Of a DNA stretch of 64,000 nt, positions 27,182 to 39,139 are shown piece after piece. The notes under the pieces are model-generated. The model had not been told where the DNA came from and ran no database searches. It saw nothing but the letters and a program-made list of their open reading frames with translations. Where the stretch lies: positions 9,486,381 to 9,550,380 of the forward strand of contig JABAKD010000011.1 of the NCBI GenBank assembly GCA_012845835.1, read 5' to 3'. Numbering within the stretch: position 1 is the stretch's first letter; each line of letters opens with the position of its first letter. Origin of the DNA: Undaria pinnatifida. Its lineage: Eukaryota > Sar > Phaeophyceae > Laminariales > Alariaceae. Made by a program: the position numbers and the translations under genes.

Positions 27182-28590
27182 AACATGGGGACAAAAAAAA
27201 ACGACTTTTTGGTCGTTCATGCATCCTGGGGTTGCGAGTTGCATACAGGCGTTCCAGCCAATAGGGGACGCATTTACTGCGCACGCAAACACTCTTAGAG
27301 CTCTTCGAGAGCGCAGTTTGAGGCAGCCCGACAAGGCCGTAGCGGAAAGACCATACGCCACAGCTGTACCAATCCTGCGAGGCAACACCAGAGAGAAGGG
27401 TCTTGGCGAAAAAATAATCAACGACCTGGCGCAAGCTCAAAACGTGACAATTTGACATTCCTGTTTCGACTTTTTCTCGATGTTGTGCGACATGCTCCCT
27501 TTGGGCCACACCAGGAGACCTCACCGAGTGTGCATTGCCCAGATTGAGCTGCACCCTCGCACCGGTCATATCACACAGCACACGAAGGAAGAGACCGTTT
27601 GGGGAATCGGCGTCGCCTGGGCGGAAAAATTGCCTGCGATGATGAAAAAAAGTCTAATGTATCGTCGGCAACGGCTCGAGTGTACGAAATTCCCTTCAGC
27701 GTCGTTCCATTCCCACTTGTTTTTGGCATTTTTTGCCGTGTTTCTTTTTTTTCTCTCTTTTTCATGGCGCTCAAAAGTGATAAGCTGGCAAGCACACAAA
27801 ATTCCCACGTGTACCGGCTCGAGTGTACCAAATCCGTTGCAAGTACACGTGAAAATGTTTGACTGCCAAACGATCGCATTTGAGAGCCAAAAAAAAAACA
27901 AAAGCAAGAACAACCAGAGCAAAACTGCAAAAAACAAGTGGGAATAGAACGACCCTAAAGCGAATTTCGTACACTAGAGCCGCTGTCGTCGAGATAAAAG
28001 ACCTTTTTATCACAGGAGACTTATCTGCCCACGCGACGCCTATTCCCAAAACCGTCTCTTCCTACGTGCTCTGTGTGACATGACCGGTGCGAGGGTGCAG
28101 CTCAATCTGGGCAACGCACACTCGGCGAGGTCTCACGGTGTGATCCTTCTCTGCCCACGCGACGCCGACTCCCAAAACGGTCTCTTCCCACGTGCTCTGT
28201 GTGACATGACCGGTGCGAGGGTGTAGCTCAATCTGGGCAACGCACACTCGGCGAGGTCTCACGGCGTGGTCCACAGTTGAATATCGCACCAAATCGAGAA
28301 AAAATCGAGGCAGCAATGTTAAATTGTCACGTTTTGAGCTTGTACCAGGTCCGTACCAGGTCCTTTTCGATCATTTTTTCGCCCAGACCCTTCTTTGGTG
28401 TTGCCTCGCAGGATTGGCAAAGCTGGGGCGTGTGGTCTCTCCGCTAGGGTCTTGTCGGAGCGCCTCAAATTGTCTTCTTAGAGAGTGTTTGCGTGGGCAA
28501 GGCGTCCTCTACGGGTTGGAACGCCCGTATGCAACTCCCGTCCCCCGGGATGCATGATCGGCCCAGTTTTTCTTTAAAGGTCATGTTGCA
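27182..28590. mobile_element. fold-back element with very long inverted arms
   Basis: Nearly the whole 1.4 kb is an imperfect inverted repeat centred near 27825. Left-arm landmarks GTTGCATACAGGCGTTCCA, CCAATCCTGCGAGGCAACAC, CAAGCTCAAAACGTGACAAT and GATTGAGCTGCACCCTCGCA recur inverted in the right arm, about 80% alike by eye. The right arm additionally duplicates about 120 bp (28050-28270). Outer ends are near ACATG...CATG. A frame reading RVCVAQIELHPRTGH is kept open in all three copies of the inner module, but no family was recognised. Confidence 0.85.
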
Positions 28591-28599
28591 ACCGAACCC

Positions 28600-28672
28600 T
28601 TTTGTCGAGCTGTCATGACCCATACACTCCAACCCTCGTTAGTGTTCGAGGTTAACCACTAGACCACCGGGG
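28600..28672 (-). mobile_element. tRNA-like SINE head fragment
   Basis: The minus strand reads GTCGCCCCGGTGGTCTAGTG, a good tRNA A box, and then TTAACCTCGAACACTAACGA. The B box is degraded. The same head at 55555-55625 continues into a SINE body. Not a functional tRNA gene. Confidence 0.5.
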
Positions 28673-29379
28673 CGACTACTGCCGTAGAACTAAAAAACAC
28701 AGCAGCAGCAGTACGTCCCACGGACCACGGAGCAACATCAACATATACTGTGAAGGCGTTCTTATCGCGGGCCATGATCCGAAAATAACCCCTCAGTTAG
28801 TCGACTAAGCGTGGACGGCTGATGTTATGTATCCTTCAATATCATAACAATCAACAGAGCACCGCCGTGGGGGGCCACATCATTTTGGACCACCTGGACC
28901 AGTAGAGATTACCACACGTCAGACAAAACGGTCGAGGCAAGCTGTGTATGAGACAAAGCGGTTTGTCCCTAGTACGGCTGATCGGATCGGAATGGGTTAG
29001 GGTGAAAGAATGTTCATAACGGGTTAGATGCAATCTAACGTGTAGGTCAACCATGTCCTCGAATAAGCGGCAAGTCGACCCTCCATCTGGAACATCTCGG
29101 GGCCCTTTGGCTCCCTACTCACCCCCCCCCCTAGCTATGCCTACTCACCCCCCCCCTTAGCTATGCATATGCCCACAAACCCAAGGAACGAACAACTTGG
29201 GCGGTCGGAACACGCTGACACGAACACATTGACACGCTAACAACGTGTGAAGTATGCGTACATCGGACAGCTCATGATCTAGGTCATCTAGATCCTGTAC
29301 CTGACGTTATGAAATGTTGTTCGGGGTCTGTGCAGTCCAGATCCAACCCAGGAACCACGCGACGTAGTGGTCCCCGAAC
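28673..29379. other. intergenic, weak repeat similarity only
   Basis: A part at 28930-29060 resembles 16950-17110 (GAGACRAARCGGT, GTCAACCATG). Two short units CTCACCCCCCCCCCTAGCTATGC occur at 29118-29165. No gene recognised. Confidence 0.4.
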
Positions 29380-29610
29380 ATACTAAGCCTGTGTCCCCAA
29401 ATAAGACGGTCAAAATCGCCTGGCACGACTAAAACTCGCAATATGGCAGTGACCACCTTTTTCACGGCTGGTCCCTCGATAGACCGGTCTACCGCCCTAT
29501 TGAGGGCGGCTGAGGCCTCCACGTGTGTGCAAACTCAATACCGTACGATATACGCCCTACTAGCGAACAAGGCGGTTGCCCCAGTAAGGCGGCAGTAAGG
29601 GTCTCGCACA
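29380..29610 (+). repeat. GGCGGT/ACCGCC palindromic repeat, copy 1
   Basis: Shares AAGACGGTCAAAATCGCCTG, GCACGAC and TACCGCCCTATTGAGGGCGG with the copy at 43000-43190. Confidence 0.55.
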
Positions 29611-29804
29611 CCACGGCCTTTTTCCGGGATCACAGCTGTGCTAGGACATTCAGATCATGCTTGCTCCCACCCGGCAAAACCATCTAACATCCTGCAGATC
29701 ATCTATAGACGAGGGACCAATCTTCCCTGCAAGCCATAGATCATGAAAAGGTATCTGACCTGATGGGAGAGGAAAGTGTGCACCAGGGTATGCGTGTAGC
29801 AGTA

Positions 29805-30074
29805 GACGCGTGCTACGATAGAGGTGCACCACTTGTTTTTCTAATACTACCCCTTAATTTGGGAGCTTAAGACCTCTCCCAAAAACTGATACGGAGAAAA
29901 AAAAAAAAAACTGCTACCTGATGAATAATCCTATGGCCTAGGCACACATGGAGAATCGTGCAAAAGAAAATGGCCTCTATTATTTATTTATTTTCCGACG
30001 ATTTTGGGTTAAGGAGCCCCGTCATTCAGAAGTCATTTCACACGACAAGTGCTGTCTCTATTGTAGCATGCGTC
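29805..30074 (+). mobile_element. GACGCGTGCTACG MITE, copy A2
   Basis: 270 bp from GACGCGTGCTACGATAGAGG to TAGCATGCGTC, with all family landmarks and an uninterrupted interior. The best single reference copy in the window. Confidence 0.85.
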
Positions 30075-30439
30075 ATTTTTTTTAGGCAATCACCAAGAGA
30101 GAATTTCAACACATTGCTCCTTGTGAGTACCTGAGCTAATGTACATGCTCTCCCTCCAAGGCGAGATGGAGGAGGAACCCCCGGTGCGGCACGTCGTTGC
30201 CCGTGGCCCTTTATTTTATTCGATCGGCCTCGTCGAGTTCCTTGGACCCGCCGTCTACTTAGAGTGCCCGCAGCAAAGCCACACCGGCGCATCCAGATGG
30301 CCCGCCACATCATGGTGTGTTTTGACCTCCGGCAGCAATGCTCTGTCATCAATCCAGGTATTGTTTGCCGCTCTGTGGAGCGCATCAATATGGACCGGGC
30401 ATGCTGTAGTCTTGTTTTTTTTTTCAAGTCGACGGGGCT

Positions 30440-30535
30440 AAAAGCAAAGTCGACGGGGTCAACGTTGCCCCGGTCTTACTGGCGTATCGGTCGGCGTACA
30501 GTATGCCGGAAAACGGTGAGTACCCGATAGGAAGA
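30440..30535 (+). repeat. fragment shared with the 26.15 kb repeat
   Basis: GTCGACGGGGTCAACGTTGC, CCCGGTCTTACTGGCGTATC and GGTCGGCGT match the minus strand of 26150-26215. Confidence 0.5.
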
Positions 30536-31654
30536 CCATAAAACGGGGAAACCCAACCTGAAAAAGTCAGGATCTATGATAGGAGCCCGCGCACGGTACG
30601 TCGTGTTTGCGGCCAGATCGCTGTACAGAGGTGCCTTTGCCAAAGAGCGCTGCCGATATAAGGAGCTGTCCGTGGCGGATTTTCCATATATGATACCGTC
30701 AATACAAGGGGCGCATAAAACACCTGGTGCAAGTAGAACAAGGTAGTTTGGTGTCAATTAACGCAAATTTGCCCGCTTGTCATGGAGTGAGAAAGTGCTG
30801 TATCCGGGCATATTTGTCCTAAAAAATAGCCCCACAGGCCCAAAAGGACTGCGGGCAAGCATACTACGTCAATGTATTCAAACGAACCAAACCGGTATGC
30901 ACGCAACCGAAACAAACCCTCGCAACCGAAAAACGGTGGAAACCCTCTGTAAGAGTCTGTTCGGGTACCTCCGCCGACCGAAAAACCAGCCGGTTCAAGT
31001 CAAAAACCCGAACCCGCCACGGTTTTTGTCCGGGTTTAACCCGCCGGGTACCCGGGTTATGGTCATCCAAGGTACATACAAGGTATTCCAAAGTTTGTTC
31101 CATCACAACCAGCCCGACAGACAGACACGCATGTGTAGGTATTGAGTATCGAACACTCAACTGGTCGAACTCATGTCTGACGTGACTGAAATAAAAAAAT
31201 TAAAAAGTGTGTGTTCTTCACATTCGTCCTATTGGGGCCCACGCAGAGCAATAAAGTAACTTACGAATGAGTCTTACACAACCCGCCATTTATGTTTCGG
31301 GGCGAGCAGCACGACCACCGTTCATCTACGTTCACGCCTACCGCAATCCTACAACTCCTGGCATTGTGGTTCGACACTAAAAGCAACATCCCCTTATACC
31401 TCATTATGGCAGCCCTCGGTTTCTTGGAGTGGCCGATGCCGTAGACGTCATATCCTGTGACACTTCGTATGCTTTTGACCCCTTTTTCCCTCTGCATTCC
31501 CATGTTACCCATCAACCCAGATGGGAGCGGAGAAGCTGCCGTTTCTGCCGAGGTTGATTCGGTGAAGGGGCCAGCCAGGCCAGCTCGGGAGAGCGGGAGA
31601 TCAGCCAGGGAGGGCAGGAGAGAGTATACACATCGGCGTCCCCGATCGAGTAAA
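30536..31654. other. intergenic, no gene recognised
   Basis: Between 30990 and 31065 there are several CCCG/CGGG motifs (ACCCGCCGGGTACCCGGGTT) reminiscent of hAT subterminal repeats, but no element ends were found. Confidence 0.35.
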
Positions 31655-31900
31655 TAGTAGGTGAACATCGTCCGTACTAACGTCGAGGCCGCGGGGTTCA
31701 AGTCTCACCGAGTGCATACTCGTGCTCGTGGGGATTTTTTTTCGCGTAATCACTGACGAGCGGAAAGCGCGAGAGCTTGAGTAAGCAAAAATCGATGAAA
31801 ATCGACTAGCATAAAAAAAAGCTGAAAAGCGGGAAAGCTGAACCCTTTGCGCTATAAAAACGAAGGCATGTACCGTGGGGGGCAAGGGGAAACAATTGTG
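31655..31900 (+). mobile_element. tRNA-derived SINE-like element, plus strand
   Basis: A tRNA-like region ends in the B box GGGGTTCAAGTCTCACCGAG, followed by an A-rich body and the tail GCGCTATAAAAACGAAGGCA, TGTACCGTGGGGG, ATTGTGACC. The tail matches the minus-strand copy at 55320-55620. Confidence 0.55.
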
Positions 31901-32529
31901 ACCACGGCTTGTCCAGAAGCTCGTTAAGGGTAAAACATCTTACGGGTTGAGCTGGAGAGCAAAACTAATGATTAAAAAATATACCAAAGTGTACACCAGG
32001 TACACATCCCCCATGGCGAGGTTGGCGATTTTGGTATGCACCCCTCACGCCATATGGGGGGTTTTAAGCACCCTCCTGGGCCGCCGTTTGTTGATTCAAA
32101 GAAGCGAAGGCGCTTCCGAGGACCAAAAAAACAAAAACACACGAAGGTACTCAAAAGCATAGGCTGCGTGAGTGCCTTCGTGTGGGTTTTCGCATCTCAT
32201 CCACGCTCTAGTCTTCTTGGATTCCTCCAAACCACGCTCCAGGAGGGTGCCCAAAACCCATCCCGTGGCGTGAGCGTGGCATACGAAAACCACCAAACTT
32301 ACGCCCAGCGCATACAAACCCTCTCTCCAGCTCTCCCCCGCCGATCTCCAGCTCTCTTGAACTGGCCTGGCTAGCCCCTTACCGGACCAACCTCGACAGG
32401 AGCAGCAGCTTCTCCGCCTTCCATCTCTCCAAAAAACTGGGTGTCATTATCATGAAAAAGTCGTATCTCTTGCTGCTCTTTCTCGTTCGAGCCCTGCTCC
32501 AGCATAGTTCGTCCGTACAGTAGGGGTAG

Positions 32530-32598
32530 CCTACGCCCAAGCCTAAGCCTAAGCCTAAGCCTAAGCCTAAGCTTAAGCCTAAGCCTAAGCCTAACCTT
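32530..32598 (+). repeat. (CCTAAG)n hexamer repeat
   Basis: About eleven units with one variant. It differs from the telomeric hexamer by one position. Confidence 0.9.
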
Positions 32599-33179
32599 GA
32601 GTATAGCCTTCAGATGGCTCTCCCCCCCCCGCGGGGGTGTCCTCAGCGTCACCGGGCTCCAATGCTGCAGCGGCGTCCTCGGCGCCGCTGTATTCTATTT
32701 GGCCGGTATTTCTCGTGAACTCGACCACCATCGCCCTCACCGAATCCGTTCAAGACGCCTGGTTTTCCATCATCATCTGTTCAAATCAGTGTCCAAGTTA
32801 TTGCATCTGGGGACTAGGCTCCTCGCGAGCTGGCCCCATTTCCGACATTCTAGATTAACATCGAGTGCGACGGGCATTGAATTCGCTCTCTTACCATAAC
32901 TACGAATTAGTACGAGCGAAGAGAGTTTACCATTTCCGACGCCACAAAAAAAAAAAGGCTTCCTCTCCAGCCTCGAGTGCCCGATTTTTCGTGTCCCACC
33001 CGACAACCGACGACCGGGTCTCCGAAGTCTCCGAAATCTCCGAAAGATAAAAATCTAACCCAAATCTAAAAATCGACGGGCACCCACTACTGCTGTACTC
33101 TGCCGGTACTGGTACTGCCATGCGTATGCTATCATTGCGGCAGACACACTTGGGAACAAAGGGGCCAGGAGAGTCATCC

Positions 33180-33320
33180 CACGCTATATACAGGGGCGCA
33201 CCAGAAGCTTCTTGAGCTCCTAGCTTGAGAAGCTCGATATATCACCCGACACATGAATTGGAAGGCGTTCGTTCGCGCAACCCGTCCAACTTTTCTATGC
33301 GCTAGTCCTAAAAACAACCA
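33180..33320 (+). repeat. dispersed repeat shared with 19070-19215
   Basis: Both copies carry TCTCACCCG or TATCACCCG, GAAGGCRTTCGYTCGCGCAA, CC, then ATGCGCTAGTCCTAAAAA and CTCGTAAAAC. Confidence 0.55.
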
Positions 33321-34119
33321 TTGAACTCGTAAAACAACCAACAGCAGTTCTACGCTGAGAAACTCAAGAGATCAGAAACGTTTGGCCCTAAAAAGGCAAA
33401 CTCCTCGTACCGCGGAATGGCTCAGGAGTAGAGATGGGCACCGGACGGCATTTTCGAAAAAGCGAAAACCGGATAGGAGGCGTTATTCTTGAAAAAAAAA
33501 CGGTTTCGGCCTTTTTTAACCGGTTAAACGAGAATCAGTGAAACCGTTTTTTTTTGTGGTAAAAGCATCCATAACATTGAAAACAAGGTTGGAATTTGAT
33601 CAAGTGGCGCCTTCTGGTGTACTCACAAGTGCGTGTTTGGTTCCGTTCGCAAAATAATGCGTCTCTTCGAGATCGATTATCTCGATTTTTGATAACTTAG
33701 CAGAAACTTATCCTTGTTATGGTAACGCAAGACGTCAGGCTGCATCAAAACCACCACAATCATAGACTCACACACCCCATGCTCCCGAAGTTCCTCAAAT
33801 CAGCGTCACGGCTGCCGTCGTGCGACGAGTACAAGCAACAGTCACCCTGCTTGTTAGTCCACACGACACGACTAAAAACCTCCGCTGAAATCTAAACTAC
33901 CAATGCTGCGAAGTGTAACTGGAGGCATGCACCGGGGAGAGAACGGAAAACACCTGTGAACACAGGTGGTGTCCACAAGAAAACCGTCAAGTGCAATCTC
34001 CGCCGCCAGCTGAGCTGGAAAGGAAACGGGACAAAACAAAGACCACACGGACTGCATTGTACAAAAAAAAATCCAACTGTAAAAAACTAACAACTCCAAC
34101 ACGTATCCGCCGCAACAAG

Positions 34120-35215
34120 AATATTATAAAAATGAAAATACACTCCAGCTGTGAGAGCGAATATTTTGTCGAAACTCATCGTTGCAAGCTGTGTGTGATA
34201 CTCCGATCGCGCGTATTACGGGTTGTGTGTCCTCGTTAAGGATATAGGTCGGCGACTCCCCTTGCAACTACAGTGTAGGTATCAGGGTCAACAGGGTGAT
34301 GTTAGTCAGTCTGTGCGCGGAAACTATAAAACCCGTTTTTGAGGGGGACAAGATCTGACAGCTGTGGAAGGAAATGCATCAATCAGTTTATCAAGTGAAT
34401 CCTGTGAGTCGAATAACCGGTGAGGGGGGGGCGGAGTTTTTAATGACGTGGAGGCCTGATTTTGATCAAAAGGGAAGCGAGAGGGGGGGAGGGGGGGAGG
34501 GACAGGTGGGGCAGGTCAATTTGTGCGTGGAAACTATAAATCCTTCTTGTGGGGGAGGGGGGGGGGAAATGTGGGGGGGGAAGGGGGGGGGGGGCGCTTT
34601 AGGTCGCATAGATGTAGGGGTTTGCTATACGCCTGGTGCTAGGTCTAGGCGATGGTGCGGGTGGTGGGGAAGGAGGGGGCGTTGGGGGCGGGGGGGGATG
34701 GGAATTGCAGCAGCGGCATGGACGGCTCTAAAAAGATAATGAGGTGATATCCAGCGCGTGGAAGTGTTTTACTCTGGCGGATTTCGATATTAGGTGAGGC
34801 GTTTGAGCAAGAGAGAGCGAGGGAGAAAAAAAAAGAAAAAAAGAAAAGGGGTGGGGGGGGGAGGGTTTTCAAGAGGTTTAGGTCACATGTAATATTAAAA
34901 TACACTCCAGCTATGAGATCAAGGATTTGGTCGAAACTCATCTTGGCAACATTGTGTGTGATACTCCGATCGCGCGTATTAATCATATATGTAGGGGCTT
35001 GCTATACGCGCGGTGCTGGGTCTAGGCAATCGTGCGGGGTGTGAGGAAGGAGGGGGCGTTGGAGGGGGGGAGGGGGGATAAATGAAAGCTACGTCATGGA
35101 TGGCTAGAAATATAATGACGTGATATCAATTGCGTAGAAGTGTTTATTACTCTGGCCGATTTCGTTTATAAGTGGGGCGTTTGAACGAACTGGGCGGGGA
35201 ACAAAAGGGGGGGAA
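34120..35215 (+). repeat. G-rich dispersed repeat (family C), copy 1
   Basis: Module alpha (CACTCCAGCTGTGAGA, TACTCCGATCGCGCGTATTA, CGGCGACTCCCCTTGCAACT, GTCAACAGGGTGATGTTAG, CGGAAACTATAAAACCCG, CTGACAGCTGTGGAAGGAA) is followed by module beta (GGTCTAGGCGATGGTGCGGG, poly-G, ATTACTCTGGCSGATTTCG). Nested in the hAT element. Beta occurs twice. Confidence 0.8.
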
Positions 35216-35429
35216 CAAGATTATGTAACCGCTGGAAGCCATCCAAAAGTACACTCGAAATATCTTCGCCCTTGCCAACGACAACGTGATAAATGTCCTC
35301 CTGCGATGAAGGGACCGGTATTGACATACACTCGTACAGCTGTGCAACGGCTACTCCTGCAAGCAGTTATTACAGCCCATATAGTGCGAACGCCAAAACA
35401 GCGACCACACTGTATACTTGTGCTGTAAC

Positions 35430-35763
35430 TAGAGCTGTGAGTCGTCACGACTTAAGTCACCAACTAATTATTAGTTGGACTAGTAATTAGTCGTGCCCCG
35501 AAGGTGCCGACTATCCATATTTCGTTTCCATACATGTAGGAGGGGTTGCATAATGTGGGACGCATTTTTTCTTTTTTGCCTTTTAGGGCGCCCCCCCCCC
35601 GGGGGACTAATTGGCTCGCTTCGCTCGTGTGACACAAGTCGGCACGTCGGCTGACCATCAGCTGGGTTCGCCAGCCGACTTGCCGATTAAAGTCAGTTAG
35701 TCGGCCAACGGCACCTACCGATTAGCGACAAGTGGTGAAATCCTGCCGACTCACACAGCTCTA
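35430..35763. mobile_element. 334-bp hAT-like MITE nested in the larger hAT
   Basis: Ends TAGAGCTGTGAGTCG and CGACTCACACAGCTCTA are inverted with one 2-base gap. The flanking octamers GCTGTAAC (35422-35429) and GTTATAAC (35764-35771) differ at two positions, an aged 8-bp duplication. The interior repeats GACT/AGTCGGC motifs. Confidence 0.7.
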
Positions 35764-36274
35764 GTTATAACCCTGGGGGTAAGGGCTACTCAGGGGGGCA
35801 AGGGAAGGACTGGATGGTGCACCTGAAGGAGGATATGTCGGTCTTTGGAATGAATTTCGAAAGGTGGCGAAAGAGTGCACAGACGGTAGGCAGATGGTTT
35901 CGACGGGTAGAGGAGGGAGCAGAGTCATTCATGCGGAAATGACGCGGATAGATGCAAAGCTGCAGCGGCATCCATCGTCGGCATCTCAAAGCGGCCGGGG
36001 GAAGGGGGGCGGGGGGCGGAGGGGGGCAGAGGGGGGGAGGGGGGGAGGGGGGGAGGGGGCAAGGGGGGGCGTCCTGCCCAAGAGACTGAAGTCTGGGTCG
36101 GGCCATTGTCCTGAAGCTTGTGGGCCTTCCAATGGCCATCACAAGTTATCGTAACGCCGGTCTAACTTCTTCGCCCTGTTGCGTTTTCCCCCCAGTGCCA
36201 TTGATGCACTTGATACCCTCTATGAGCCCAATGCCGTATTTAGTCAGTTCCTAGGGTCTGCTAGTATTGTGTTT

Positions 36275-36420
36275 TGTATTTTTTATTTCCTTTCTTTGCT
36301 TCCTCTTCTTGTCTTTTCGTTTCTTTTGTTTTATTTTCCTTTCCCGTTTCGCTTTTTTTTTCATCTTTTCTTTTCTTTTCTGCTTTTTCTGTTCTTTTCT
36401 TTTTTTTTCCTATTGACTCG
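36275..36420 (+). repeat. (CTTTT)n pyrimidine tract
   Basis: About 145 bp of imperfect TTTC/CTTTT. Another T-rich tract of the same kind is at 46010-46210. Confidence 0.8.
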
Positions 36421-37599
36421 AGTCTGACGTGCGTATGCGTAGTGATGGGTACTACGTGTAATATTGTTTTTCCAAAATATATACGTGGTAGCTTATTAGT
36501 CTTTTCTGGGTGGCAAGCGGTGTAGTCGGGCTTTTTCAGGCGCGTGTAGTGAGACGTATGTACCAGTAGTATGAACCTGGCATGTCGTACGCTGACTCCC
36601 GATTTCATTTTCATATTTTTTCTGGCGGAGGCATTACTTGCGTCAGCTATGCTATACGTATGCGTGTATGCATACCACTTTTGGTTTTGCGGATGTTTCC
36701 GTGGGGTACTCCTCCACTCCAGAGTGACTGGAGCCTGTCCTGTGACCACGGACTTGATTATACGAGTTAATGTGAGAACAACAACGACAACAACAACAAC
36801 AACAAAAATAACAACAACATAACCCTAGTGGGGTCCGGGTGATCTAACGTTGATTATCCCGCACAATCCACTATATTTCAGGTTGAAGTCCTGTTCTAGA
36901 CTATTTAACGGGCACATTCGACATCGGATCAATCAGTAACACGCTGTCACGTCTAGTAATACGCTATTCACTGCTGCAGGCGCGCTTTGGTCAAAAACAA
37001 GTCAACAGGTTTTCCGGTTTAATCGGTAACGGTTCAAGGTTACAACCGGTGGTTTTAGTCGGCTAACCGGCTAACCGGACCTCAAAATGTGCCAGTTCTT
37101 GTTTTGAAAACCGAGTAATCACACATGCCTGTTGGGTTTCCAAAACCGTGGTTAACCGGTTTTGTTTCCATCTCGTGCCCATCTCTACTCAGGAGTCAGA
37201 AGAACTACTGCTGTCAAGCAAGGGAAAACGCGCGCTGTCACGCGTGTACAACAGGGTCGAGTGTTCCAGACTAATCCTAATTTCATGAGGATCAAAAATA
37301 TAACATGTGCGAACGACCTTCCGTAAAATTTGTGCAACTACTGCTGTATGTTATAATTTCATTTGTCGTTTTCACAACAGTTTAAGCAAGCGGTTGCGTT
37401 GACATATACTACCTGGTTTGATGTAAAGGAAAGGAACACCTCTCATCGATCATCTACTGCACGCTAGGGTATGTTTTCATCAGCAGCACAAACAAGAGCA
37501 CCAGTCGTGGACCGACATCTACAAGACCACAACATCTTCGACGACACAGGGGGGGGGGGGGGGGGGACAGGGCGTTTACTCGTACACTAGAAAAAAATA

Positions 37600-38277
37600 A
37601 TGTGAAAAGGAAGTTCAGGTAGATACGTTAAAACTGCGGTAGACCACACTTTCAACCTATTACGCAGGGCATTTTGTGCCTACCCGCCGTCTGCATGCTC
37701 GCCTGACAACCTCTACCAAACGCAGAGGCGTATGCCTAACGAAGTAACATCATTGAGCGCGGGCACATCAAGCGCTCCTTTCAAAACAATGACGATTTGC
37801 ACCTCTTCACCTCATGTTTAATAGTGGTGACATAGCATAACCACATCACCTCGCTTGCTGTAATTGTAATATGTATCTCTGTCTTAGAGTTGGCAACCTC
37901 AGAGCCCCACATCGGCACGGTAAAAATCATGGGCGCAAAATCGTACATGAGCTAATAATAATGGGAAAAGGAAGTACAGGCAGATATGTTAAAAATTGAC
38001 GTAGACCACACTACCAACCTATTACGTAGGGTATTTCGTGCTTACCGTCTGAATGATCGCCTCCCAACTTATGCCAAACGAAGTATGACTAACGAAGTAA
38101 CGTAAGTACACCAAGCGTTCCTTTCTAAACACTGACGATTTGCACTTCTCCCCCTCGTGCTCAATGGTGGTGACTTTGCATGACCACATCACGTCGCCTG
38201 TTGTATTTCGCAATGTGTATCTCTTTCTTATAATTAGCGATGTCAGAGCCCCACACCGGCACGGTAAAATCATGGCA
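37600..38277 (+). repeat. tandem duplication, period about 360 bp
   Basis: Both units contain GAAAAGGAAGTWCAGG, GTAGACCACACT..CAACCTATTACG, TGACGATTTGCAC, CACATCAC and AGAGCCCCACA then CGGCACGGTAAAA, in order. On the minus strand the second unit has an open frame (38022-38483, 153 codons) that the first unit does not keep. Confidence 0.8.
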
Positions 38278-38981
38278 AGGGGCGTTCTTATCGGAGATGT
38301 GAATTTCCTAAATTTCCTCTCTTTTTTCCAGGATACGCATGACAAAACGTCTGCATCATTATCGAGCGCGGGGTTGTTTGTCTTTTTTTTCCCTGATTTT
38401 TGAAAGCGGAGCCATAAAGCAAGACCGCCACCACCCACACCAGCAGTCACGTGCGTCGTCACACAGCAAGCATGAGCGAACATCCCGGAAGACCGCAGAG
38501 GAAATCACCCAGGCCAAGTAGATTCGTGCAATCCGGCGACAACAGCCCCTCCCTGGTGTCAGGAACATGCCGAGCACGACGAGGACACCAGCGATAGCCT
38601 TCATGTTTCTGCGCCTCGTGTCTGGATAATTCGTAAGGCTGAATCGTTGTTTCATCGGACTCGAGGATGAGTCCTCCGGAGGCCCAGGCCGTTTCCTTCC
38701 ATTGGCCATAATGTTGGACCACCCTGGTCAACGTTTAAAGCTACCTGATGGTCCCAGCGTTGAGCCACAGCGCTTGTCGGAGCACTGCCTTCGAAATATG
38801 GAAATCGACCACCGAATTTCCTAATTTGTTATTGTTAACTTTTCCATATTTTCGGGGGCTGAATTATTTCACAAATTGTGACAGAACGCTTCCGTTTTTT
38901 AAAACACTTTTCACAAATATAGATTTTTAGGAAATTCAGGAACTCAAGACAAAAAAAAGGTCTCCGATAAGAACGGCCCTA
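38278..38981. mobile_element. about 700-bp TIR element, possibly Harbinger-like
   Basis: Inverted ends GGGGCGTTCTTATCGGAGA and its near-perfect inverse TCTCCGATAAGAACGGCCC. Flanking trinucleotides CAA and TAA could be a decayed 3-bp duplication of the PIF/Harbinger type. Internal minus-strand frames (38459-38731, 38359-38709) were not recognised as transposase. Confidence 0.5.
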
Positions 38982-39139
38982 ATTACATGGTTGTACCTAC
39001 CGATTGAAATATTCTGTCTTGCGATCCATCATGTACAATAACAAATTACTTAGCTATAACACATTGTATACCACACCTATTAATAACATCAAATCTGCTA
39101 GAATAATAAACAATACCAGGCAGGTTATATGAAGGGATG

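Larger units (their letters stand above)
33429..37187. mobile_element. 3.76-kb non-autonomous hAT-type transposon
   Basis: Starts TAGAGATGGGCAC and ends GTGCCCATCTCTA, perfect 13-bp inverted ends of the hAT type. Both sides are flanked by the identical octamer CTCAGGAG (33421-33428 and 37188-37195), the expected 8-bp hAT target duplication. Both subterminal regions are rich in AACCGGTT and CCGGTT motifs (33460-33550, 37010-37165), plausible transposase binding sites. No transposase-like frame was recognised; the interior consists of nested repeats. Confidence 0.88.

Noticed and set aside
27480-28083. Several 110-155-codon frames
   Set aside because: They lie in the arms of the fold-back element and are mirrored on the other strand; a coding origin is possible but not shown.
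28600-28672. Possible tRNA gene
   Set aside because: Only the A box and one stem are tRNA-like; the B box and acceptor pairing are lost, and the same sequence is the head of a repeat family.
34374-34739. Gly/Arg-rich frame
   Set aside because: Results from poly-G tracts in the family C repeat.
38022-38483. 153-codon minus-strand frame as a gene
   Set aside because: It lies mostly in the second unit of a tandem duplication whose first unit does not keep the frame, and no family was recognised.
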